This document shows, in pieces, positions 1 through 7,071 of a stretch of 64,000 bases of DNA. Under the pieces are notes generated by a model. The model was not told the DNA's origin. It ran no database searches and worked only from the letters and a program-made list of their open reading frames with translations. A program made the translations under genes and the position numbers. The DNA lies in contig RFFC02000037.1 of NCBI GenBank assembly GCA_005518205.2, positions 1-64,000 of the forward strand, written 5' to 3'. The stretch comes from Hormoscilla sp. GUM202. GTDB lineage: Bacteria; Cyanobacteriota; Cyanobacteriia; Cyanobacteriales; Desertifilaceae. Position 1 is the first letter of the stretch; every line of letters starts with the position of its first letter.

Positions 1-11
1 GACTTTGTCTC

Positions 12-75
12 CCCCTGTTCCCTGTTCCCCTGTTCCCTTCCCCCTGTTCCCTGTTCCCTGTTCCCTGTTCCCTTC
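12..75. repeat. Low-complexity CCCTGTTCC tandem stretch
   Basis: Short imperfect direct repeats of CCCTGTTCC-like units fill this stretch and stop where the kinase-derived duplicate begins. I see no coding potential in it. It marks one edge of the duplicated segment at 79-473. Confidence 0.7.
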
Positions 76-78
76 CCG

Positions 79-310
79 TCTCTTGCTTCGCTGCCCCGAA
101 ATCTATCAGAACCACCCGTCCTGCCCGAGTCAGCAAGATATTGTCCGGCTTCAGGTCCAAACCCACCCCGACCTCAAGCATACTCGATTTCATAAGTATC
201 TTCGCGCAAGCGGGTGCCAGGGGAGAGAACGTCTCGCAGCAGGGTCGGCAAATGCACACGTATTCGGTGTTGTCCGGGATCTTATCTAGGTGGCAGTTGA
301 GACAACGCAT
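79..310 (-). pseudogene. Internally deleted duplicate of the 5' end of the downstream WD40 kinase gene
   Basis: On the minus strand this matches two separated parts of the intact kinase gene at 559-3270: the start and glycine-rich loop (compare 3108-3270) and the catalytic-loop/DFG region (compare 2632-2717). They are joined directly, so about 390 bp between them is lost. The junction lies at a CCAAA shared by both source sites, which suggests deletion across a short direct repeat. A further short deletion removes part of the second zinc-ribbon knuckle. The duplication also carries the upstream flank (311-473 resembles 3271-3423), probably the promoter region. No functional kinase can be made. 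Confidence 0.8.
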
Positions 311-558
311 GGCTGTAGTGCAGGTTAGTAACCGGTTCTGTCCTTCACCATTATATTGTATGGAGTCTTTTCCGACAACCCGCCTTCCCAGTCTCCCGGC
401 GAGTGGTCATCTTCACGATCTCTCCCAGTCGCTGGATACTTTTAAGCCGCACCCATCACTTGATGGTAAACTTCTGCTTGACTGTGCTGTGGGAGTGCAG
501 GACGGTTTCGGACCGTCGCCCTGACATACAAATTGCTACTCTACCGCCTTCAAAATTA

Positions 559-3270
559 CTATAGTTCCCACAACCGCATTACATGACTCCCAGATAACAG
601 AAACATACCATCGGGACTGAATGCTACACTGAACACAGTGTCTGTATGTCCCTTCAGTTGTCGAACTTCTCTGCCACTCGCCACATCCCACAACCGCAGG
701 GTTTTATCCCCACTCCCAGAGGCAACTGTCCTGCCATCGGGACTGAATGCTACACTGAACACAGAGGCTGTATGTCCCTTCAGTAGTCGAACTTCTCTGC
801 CACTCGCCACATCCCACAACCGCACGATTTTATCCCTACCCCCAGAGGCAACTGTCCTGTCATCTGGACTGAATGCTACAGTATGCACGTGGTCTGTATG
901 TCCCTGAAGTTGTCGCAGTTCTCTGCCACTCACCACATCCCACAACCGCACGGTTTTATCCCTACCCCCAGAGGCAACTGTCCTGCCATCGTGACCGAAT
1001 GCTACACTGTTCACATGGTATGTATGTCCCTGAAGTTGTCGCAGTTCTCTGCCACTCACCACATCCCACAACCGCACGGTTTTATCCCTACTCCCAGAGG
1101 CAACTATCCTGCCATCGGGGCTGAATGCTACACAGAGCACCCGGTTTGTATGTCCCTGAAGTTGTCGCAGTTCTCTGCCACTCACCACATCCCACAACCG
1201 CAGGGTATTATCCTTACCCCCAGAGGCAACTGTCCTGCCATTGGGACTGAAGGCTACACTGTACACTTCGTCTGTATGTCCCTGAAGTTGTCGCAGTTCT
1301 CTGCCACTCGCCACATCCCACAACCGCACGGTTTTATCTTTACTCCCAGAGACAACCGTCCTGCCATCGGGACTGAATGCTACACTGTTCAAATAGTATG
1401 TATGTCCCTGAAGTTGTCGCAGTTCTCTGCCACTCGCCACATCCCACAACTGCAAGGTTCCATACTTACTCCCAGAGAAAACAGTCCTGCCATCGGGACT
1501 GAATGCTACACTGTTCACCTCGCCTGTATGTCCCTGAAGTTGTTGCAGTTTTCTGCGACTCACTACATCCCGCAACCGCACGGTATTATCCCAACTCCCA
1601 GAGGCGATCGTCCTGTCATCGGGACTGAATGCTACACTGTACACATATTTTGTATGTCCCCGAAATTGTTGCAGTTCTCTGCCACTCACCATATCCCACA
1701 ACCGCACGCTATCCGAAACTCCATAGGCAACAGTCCTGCCATCGTGACTGAAGGTTACACAGTTCACCCAGTATTTATGTCTCCGAAATTGTCGAAGTTG
1801 TCTGTCACCCGCCACATTCCACCACCGCACGGTATGATCCTCACCCCCAGAGACAACTATCCTGCCATCGGGACTGAATGCTACACTGTACACAGAGGCT
1901 GTATGTCCCTGAAGTTGTCGCAGTTCTCTGCCACTCGCCACATCCCACAACCGCACGGTTTGATCCCTACCCCCAGAGGCAACTGTCCGGCCATCGTGAC
2001 TGAATGCTACACATTCCGCCCAGCTTGTATGTCCCTGAAATTGTCGCAGGAAATTCCCTGTAGTTAAATCCCATAAATAGATATCTAGCCTGCTTGCTAA
2101 AGCCAGCAGCTTACCATCAGCACTGACAGCGCCGCAGCTTGCAGGACAGTCTATCTCCCACAGCGCCTCGCCAGTACTGAGATTAAATAATGCCGCGCCA
2201 TCACTAGCACAGACTACTACTAACTCATCATTCAGAGGAATCACATTCACGATCATTCCGCGCCCCAGTCGCCGCACCATCCCCTGTGCTTTCAGTTCTG
2301 GCAAGACAAAATAGCCTTGCCATGTTCTTACATCCCTAGACGAAGACACCGAGAGTGCAGACACCGCATCACCCCACCATTGCCCCACGCTGCTAGGGCG
2401 TTCTTCCTTCTCCAAAGGCAAAGCTTTCTTCACCAAACTCTGCCAGGGTTCTGCCAAAGAAGGTTCCCAGTTCGTCCGACTCAATGCTGGTTCAGGTAGC
2501 GTCCCGGCAATCATTTCATGCAGCATCATCCCCAGTTCAAAAATATCGCTTTCCGCCCCCACAGACTGTCTGGCAATTATTTCCGGTGGCGCATAGGTCT
2601 CGGTAGACGTATTCTGAGTGCGCGTCATACCCGTCTCTTGCTTCGCTGCCCCGAAATCTATCAGAACCACCCGTCCTGCCCGAGTCAGCAAGATATTGTC
2701 CGGCTTCAGGTCCAAATGATAGACTCCCGCTTGGTGAGCAACTTCCAAAGCATCCACCAGAGGTTCCATAATTTCCGCCACTCTTGTCGGAGGCAAAAGC
2801 TTGCCTGGTTGGGCGTCTAAGACTTGCCGCAGGGTCTGGCCGGCTATTAATTCCATTACCAGATAAGCCGTGCCCCGTTCCGTGAATAAATTTTGCATCC
2901 GTACCAAGCTAGGATGGTTGAGTTGCGTCAAGCTCAGCCCTTCCTGCAAGAACCGGTTTAACCAACGTTGGAATATATAGGCTTGGTTTTGGGGGACGGT
3001 AAGTTCCCCCGTAGAAATGTCGCGATGGGCAAGTTCTTGGGGGTAGTATTCCTTGATCGCAACCGGTTGTTCTAAGATAATGTGACGGGCGCGGTAGGTG
3101 ATGCCAAACCCACCCCGACCTAAAGCATACTCGATCTCATAAGTATCTTCGCGCAAGCGGGTGCCTGGGGAGAGTACGTCTCGCAGCAGGCTCGGCAAAT
3201 GCACCCCGCATTCCGTGCAGTATTCGGTGTTGGACGGGATATTATCTAGGTGGCAGTTGAGACAACGCAT
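559..3270 (-). CDS. Serine/threonine protein kinase with N-terminal zinc ribbon and C-terminal WD40 repeats
   Basis: Soluble signalling kinase of the cyanobacterial Pkn/WD40 type, about 903 aa. A zinc ribbon with two CxxC knuckles lies at residues 3-22. The kinase domain follows: glycine loop GRGGFG near 51, lysine in AIKEYYP near 73, catalytic loop HLDLKPDN near 185 (HLD in place of HRD) and DFG near 205. After a linker come about 12 canonical WD40 repeats plus one or two degenerate ones, enough for two seven-bladed propellers. The repeats are nearly identical at DNA level (about 126 bp each), which points to recent unequal exchange or gene conversion. I chose the ATG at 3270; a TTG seven codons upstream is possible. 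The substrate is unknown. Confidence 0.9.
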   Translation of the reverse strand: MRCLNCHLDNIPSNTEYCTECGVHLPSLLRDVLSPGTRLREDTYEIEYALGRGGFGITYRARHIILEQPVAIKEYYPQELAHRDISTGELTVPQNQAYIFQRWLNRFLQEGLSLTQLNHPSLVRMQNLFTERGTAYLVMELIAGQTLRQVLDAQPGKLLPPTRVAEIMEPLVDALEVAHQAGVYHLDLKPDNILLTRAGRVVLIDFGAAKQETGMTRTQNTSTETYAPPEIIARQSVGAESDIFELGMMLHEMIAGTLPEPALSRTNWEPSLAEPWQSLVKKALPLEKEERPSSVGQWWGDAVSALSVSSSRDVRTWQGYFVLPELKAQGMVRRLGRGMIVNVIPLNDELVVVCASDGAALFNLSTGEALWEIDCPASCGAVSADGKLLALASRLDIYLWDLTTGNFLRQFQGHTSWAECVAFSHDGRTVASGGRDQTVRLWDVASGRELRQLQGHTASVYSVAFSPDGRIVVSGGEDHTVRWWNVAGDRQLRQFRRHKYWVNCVTFSHDGRTVAYGVSDSVRLWDMVSGRELQQFRGHTKYVYSVAFSPDDRTIASGSWDNTVRLRDVVSRRKLQQLQGHTGEVNSVAFSPDGRTVFSGSKYGTLQLWDVASGRELRQLQGHTYYLNSVAFSPDGRTVVSGSKDKTVRLWDVASGRELRQLQGHTDEVYSVAFSPNGRTVASGGKDNTLRLWDVVSGRELRQLQGHTNRVLCVAFSPDGRIVASGSRDKTVRLWDVVSGRELRQLQGHTYHVNSVAFGHDGRTVASGGRDKTVRLWDVVSGRELRQLQGHTDHVHTVAFSPDDRTVASGGRDKIVRLWDVASGREVRLLKGHTASVFSVAFSPDGRTVASGSGDKTLRLWDVASGREVRQLKGHTDTVFSVAFSPDGMFLLSGSHVMRLWEL

Positions 3271-3436
3271 GGCTGTAGTGCAGGTTAGCAACCGGTTCTG
3301 TCGTTCACCATTATATTGTTTGCAGTCTTTTCCGACAACCTGCCTTCCCAGTCTCCCGGCGAGTGGTCATATTCACGATCTCTCCCAGTCGCTGGATACT
3401 TTTGAGCCGCACCCATCACTTGACGGGACAAAATGT

Positions 3437-3576
3437 CGATGTCTAAAGGGCAGTACGAGTACTGTACCCTTTAGACATCGAAGCCGACTCTGGGCTTTCT
3501 CCCTAAATGGCGTTGATAGAAATATTTTATCCGGGAATGACTTGCTCATTCCCGGGAGTGAGCAAGTCATTCCCGG
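3437..3576. repeat. Two strong hairpins upstream of the kinase gene
   Basis: Hairpin 1 pairs 3437-3450 with 3467-3480 (14 bp, CGATGTCTAAAGGG). Hairpin 2 pairs 3531-3548 with 3559-3576 (18 bp, containing GACTTGCTCA). Neither has a U-tract, so they look like dispersed palindromic elements rather than terminators. They lie about 170-300 bp upstream of the kinase start. Confidence 0.75.
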
Positions 3577-3681
3577 GAAAAATCAGTTATTTCCAGAACT
3601 AACTATTTATTTCCTGGAGTGACTTCCTCATTCCACCGAGTATGAAAGTCATTCGGTGGCGGCAAAAGGTTACTCCTTGAA

Positions 3682-3788
3682 GGAGTAAGCATCGCCAAGG
3701 CGGGAGTAAGCGCCGCCAAGGAGTAAGCACCTCTTTGGCGGGGGTAAGCACCTCTTTGGCGGGAGTAAGCACCTCTTTGGCGGGGGTA
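3682..3788. repeat. 22-bp tandem repeat array
   Basis: Direct repeats of a 22-bp unit (GTAAGCACCTCTTTGGCGGG) occur about three times nearly perfectly, after two diverged units with CGCCAAGG. The open frames here encode only the repeat (PAKEVLT-like) and show no other protein character, so I treat it as non-coding. Confidence 0.75.
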
Positions 3789-3908
3789 AAATAACGAGGT
3801 GAAGATGCTGGCCAGGGTTTTCTCACGTTCCCCATCTAGCAAGATGCAACTGGCTACTTCATAATTGCAGGAGAATCAGAGGCAATTTCTCGTTCGCCTT
3901 CAATATGG

Positions 3909-4077
3909 TTGCTAATAGATAAAGAATTGGGCAGAAAAGTCGCTGCTGGAATTGATTGAAGCCAAACTCGGCTTGATTTCGGCTGTCAAACCGGTTCTGG
4001 ATGATTTAATTACCATAGCAGAATTCAGGGTGAGCGATCGGCTATACGATCGCGTCCTGCTTGCAGTAGGAGAGTAG
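3909..4077 (+). pseudogene. Remnant of a DUF3368 (PIN-like) toxin gene
   Basis: One frame reads LLIDKELGRKVA and another continues as LLELIEAKLGLISAVKP followed by a segment ending in LYDRVLLAVGE and a stop. These are recognisable parts of the C-terminal half of DUF3368 PIN-like proteins, but the linker between them is deleted and the frame changes. No start or N-terminal catalytic half is visible. It is one of several decayed toxin genes in this window. Confidence 0.6.
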
Positions 4078-4367
4078 CGATCGCCCTTTATCCTGAGAGA
4101 AGCGATCGTTATTATGCCACAGCGATCGCCTCTATCCCCAGTACCATCGGCCAAGATCGAAAAGATTAATACTGAGAATGCAATTCGCTGTAATCTGTAC
4201 AAATAATAATTTAACATAGTGAAAGACAAAACTTTAGATAAATTATCATTATGCTGTTTTCAAAATCGAAGTATATGTTAAGATAGAATAGTAAGAGTAA
4301 GCTAAGTCTAACAGATGAGCCAAAAAGCCGACATAGGTAGTAAACGATAGATCTTGACCCCGATCGG

Positions 4368-4998
4368 TGGGTACAATGGGTGACCCAGATTCCCGGGGCC
4401 ACCGCACAGGAAATAATTTCGACAGATTTCCAATGGGTGAGCAGGGCATCAGATGTTTTAGTTCGTGCATCCAGTCCAGAAGACGGGGAATTCTCGTCCT
4501 GAACGAACTGCAACTACTACTACAACAAAATGCCCCGTCGGGTGCGGGCTTATACAGCACTAGCAGAAGAAAAGTACCAAATACCGGTTTATCCAGTGCT
4601 GATTAACATCCTGAAACGGGGGGAAAATCCGGCCCCTATACCCACATGTTACTCATCTCAATTCCGTAATGTCCGGGCATACCAAGACTATCGAGTCATT
4701 AACCTTTGGGAAGTGGATGTGGATCTAGTCTTCCAACAACCCCTCCCTTCCCTACTTCCTTTCGTCCCCATTCTCAAGGATGGAGGGAAAGAAGCAACAG
4801 TCCGACAAGCATTGAAGCTGTTGCGAGAGGACGAAAAACTGAATGAGATTGAAATTTGGTTCTTCAGGAAATGCACTGATTCCATAAATTCGCGCTGTCA
4901 AAGATATCGAAGTGCTCTCAAGAATTATCGATGGACTGAAAACTGTCCAAACTCTTAAGGAATTGCGCCAAATTTACCAGCGGGATAACTTGACATAG
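4368..4998 (+). pseudogene. Frameshifted Rpn-family (PD-(D/E)xK) nuclease/transposase-like gene
   Basis: Pieces typical of cyanobacterial Rpn/PDDEXK-transposase-family proteins occur in order but in different frames: WVTQIPGA..., FLVLNELQL, then MPRRVRAYTALAEEKYQ and INLWEVDVDLVFQQPLP, and finally LKELRQIYQR. There is an in-frame stop after EFSS near 4500 and another frame change near 4915. The N-terminal third is missing. The normal family protein is a longer mobile-element-linked nuclease, so this copy is dead. Confidence 0.65.
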
Positions 4999-5129
4999 GC
5001 GATAACCATTAAATTACCTGTGTAAAATAGCGATCGCCCTCACTTTTCTGGGATTTAAGGGATCGCGGCCTCGATTTTTCGCGCAGCGTTCGTAGGAGAA
5101 TGGGTGCGATCGCCAGTTTCCGGGGCAGA

Positions 5130-6119
5130 TCAGCTGCTAGAGTAAATCCCCCGCTGTTGCAGCTGCTGCATAAAGAACTCTTCCAAGGACTGACGCTGCA
5201 TGTTCATAGAAATCAGCTGGACATCCAGGTTGGCGAGATTCGCGAGAAACTGGTAAGGATTTCCTTGTAGCCGACCATGCCAAGCATTAGCCTCAAACTG
5301 CAAATCTGAGAGCCATTGTTTCAGCAATTCCGGGTTACCACCCCTGCCTTGGATGTGGAAAATTTTGCTATTCCCCAACAGTTCATCCAAAGAACCGATG
5401 CAAATCCGTTCTCCTTGGGCCAGAATCGCCACCCGATCGCAAATCTTCTCCACATCCGAAAGCACGTGGCTATTAAAGAAAATCGTCTTACCTTGGCCTT
5501 TCAGGGATAAAATTATTTCTCGGATCTGAAAACGTCCCATCGGATCCAGACCAGACATCGGTTCATCCAGAAACACCACCTCTGGGTCATTAATCAGCGC
5601 CTGAGCCATGCCAACTCGTTGTAGCATACCCTTAGAATACTGGCGCAACTGCTTCTTTTTAGCCGCCGATTTCGCCAACCCGACCAAATCTAGCAGTTCC
5701 GGAATCCGTTGACGCTGCACCGATGCCGGGATTTGGAATAAGCCAGCAGCAAATTGCAAAAATTCCCAACCCGTGAGATAATCGTAGAAATAGGCATTTT
5801 CTGGCAGATAGCCCACTCGCTGCTTCACCGAGCGATCGCCTAGAGGGCGGCCCAGCAGCCACCCCCGTCCGGAGGTAGGGCGAACAATACCCAGCATTGT
5901 CTTCAGCAGAGTTGTTTTCCCAGCACCATTAGGGCCCAATAGACCAAAAGTTTCGCCCTGAAACACCAAAATTGAGGTATTTTTAAGAGATTCAATTTTT
6001 TTGTTCATCCAGAACCCAGTGCGATAAACTTTAGTCAGGTTTTCAGTTTGGACCACTGGAGTTTTATCAGTTTTGGTAGATTCAATAGGTAAATCAGTGA
6101 CAGGATCCATCTCAGTCAT
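5130..6119 (-). CDS. ABC transporter ATP-binding protein
   Basis: Cytoplasmic ATPase subunit of an ABC-2-type exporter, 329 aa. Visible motifs are Walker A GPNGAGKTT (near residue 68), signature YSKGMLQRVGMAQAL, Walker B VVFLDEPMSGLDP and the switch histidine in SHVLSDV. The C-terminal 90 residues form the accessory region common to drug/polysaccharide-type ABC-2 ATPases. No permease gene is adjacent, so the substrate cannot be inferred. It stands alone on this strand, and the upstream region carries a dispersed AGCGCT palindrome. Confidence 0.9.
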   Translation of the reverse strand: MTEMDPVTDLPIESTKTDKTPVVQTENLTKVYRTGFWMNKKIESLKNTSILVFQGETFGLLGPNGAGKTTLLKTMLGIVRPTSGRGWLLGRPLGDRSVKQRVGYLPENAYFYDYLTGWEFLQFAAGLFQIPASVQRQRIPELLDLVGLAKSAAKKKQLRQYSKGMLQRVGMAQALINDPEVVFLDEPMSGLDPMGRFQIREIILSLKGQGKTIFFNSHVLSDVEKICDRVAILAQGERICIGSLDELLGNSKIFHIQGRGGNPELLKQWLSDLQFEANAWHGRLQGNPYQFLANLANLDVQLISMNMQRQSLEEFFMQQLQQRGIYSSS

Positions 6120-6139
6120 AACAATATCAAGTCTGGTTC

Positions 6140-6160
6140 GTAGTAAGCGCTAAAGCGCTT
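6140..6160. repeat. Dispersed palindrome GTAGTAAGCGCTAAAGCGCTT
   Basis: AAGCGCTAAAGCGCTT-type palindrome next to a GTAGT arm. Relatives occur at 18432-18489 (two copies) and 34165-34192, always between genes. Confidence 0.6.
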
Positions 6161-6273
6161 CCTGGTTTATTTACCCTGTAGTATATCTTAGGCAGCTTGA
6201 CATAAAATATCTTCTCTATTATACTAAATCATATCTTGTAGCTTAAACATAGAATAAGAGCAATTAAGAATCA

Positions 6274-6459
6274 ATGGAGCGTGGAAAAATAGTAGCAATT
6301 ATCACAGGTGCGATTTCCCTGCTGCTGGCGATCGCCTACCTAATGCTAGTACAACTGCTCGACTTCCGGGGCGAAATGATCCCAGCACCCCAGTCCCAGC
6401 TGAGTCCCTCAATAGAAATTACTAGCGCCACTCCCGACATCAATAGTCTCACCTGTTGA
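6274..6459 (+). CDS. Small single-pass membrane protein
   Basis: A 61-aa protein starting MERGKIVAIITG. Residues 7-29 form a hydrophobic segment (AISLLLAIAYLMLVQLL) followed by a polar, proline-rich tail. It resembles small conserved cyanobacterial membrane proteins of unknown role, but I cannot name a family. Its last 11 bases overlap the 3' end of the converging frameshifted gene at 6449-6803, so its C-terminus may be altered. Confidence 0.55.
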   Translation: MERGKIVAIITGAISLLLAIAYLMLVQLLDFRGEMIPAPQSQLSPSIEITSATPDINSLTC

Positions 6460-6803
6460 TATTAGAATAACCGGCCCGAGCGTTCCCACTGACCCCACTT
6501 CTCCAGGTAGCATCATTAACAACCCGCCAGTTAATATTAGCCGGCACTCGCTCGGGGCCATAGGCACCCCGGAAGCTAGCATAGACCCCATCAGTAGCGA
6601 TTGCACGGCTCTTCTTCATACGGAGCCTTAACCACCGGTTCTGATGAGGTAACATCGGTGCTTAAAGCCGGTTCTGGGTCGATCGGGGCAGCGTTAGTGG
6701 CATCTTCTGGAGAGCGATTACCAGAAAATCCGGCGATTCCGGACAGCAGCAGAGCCAGAGTTACCGGTACCGTAGAAACCCAACGAGCACGTGTTTTTTT
6801 CAT
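6449..6803 (-). pseudogene. Frameshifted gene for a short exported protein
   Basis: The first frame encodes a signal-like N-terminus (MKKTRARWVSTVPVTLALLL, then GIAGFSGN) and a low-complexity linker ending EPVVKAPYEEE, and stops near 6591. A second frame continues with protein-like sequence (VYASFRGAYGPERVPANI, INWRVVNDATW, GNARAGYSNIN) and stops at 6449. A single frame change near 6605-6615 would join them into a roughly 115-aa exported protein. It could be a true pseudogene, a sequencing error, or less likely programmed frameshifting. The linker motif EPVVKAP also occurs in the M23 peptidase at 7072-8853. Confidence 0.5.
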
Positions 6804-6901
6804 GCTTTTCCCTTCCCTCCTTCCAGCTGAGATAGAGGCGGACTCGCGTACAACAACACCCTTTGGGCGATCGCCTGCTTGCGGACTAGCATCATTGTGA
6901 A

Positions 6902-6974
6902 TGGCTCAGGGCAGATTTGAACTGCCGACCTTGGGCTTATGAGTCCCCTGCTCTAACCACTGAGCTACTGAGCC
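6902..6974 (-). tRNA. trnM: tRNA-Met (anticodon CAT)
   Basis: The reverse strand folds as a cloverleaf: acceptor GGCTCAG/CTGAGCC with discriminator A, D-stem GCTC/GAGC, anticodon loop CTCATAA and T-arm GGCAG-TTCAAAT-CTGCC. CCA is not encoded. The anticodon stem has only three Watson-Crick pairs; positions 31-39 (A-G) and 27-43 (G-A) do not pair. The GG start with no unpaired first base argues for elongator rather than initiator. An Ile2 tRNA with lysidine cannot be fully excluded. Confidence 0.9.
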
Positions 6975-7071
6975 TTACTTTCTTACTCTAACATACAGCA
7001 GTGAAACCGTGCAAATTTTTTTTTGGCAATCGGGGGAACTTTTAGTTCCCCTGATGTCGAGTCAGCAGCGA

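Noticed and set aside
559-2060. CRISPR-like regular repeats
   Set aside because: The roughly 126-bp period is the coding WD40 repeat with no unique spacers. The 36-bp array at 23896 and the 22-bp array at 3682 also lack spacers.
883-2067. Long plus-strand open frame of 394 codons with a repeating MSLKLSQFSATHHIPQPHG pattern
   Set aside because: It is the antisense shadow of the WD40 repeats of the kinase gene. The frame stays open only because the repeat unit is a multiple of three.
3599-3842. Minus-strand frames with PAKEVLTPAKEVLTP repeats
   Set aside because: They simply translate the 22-bp tandem array.
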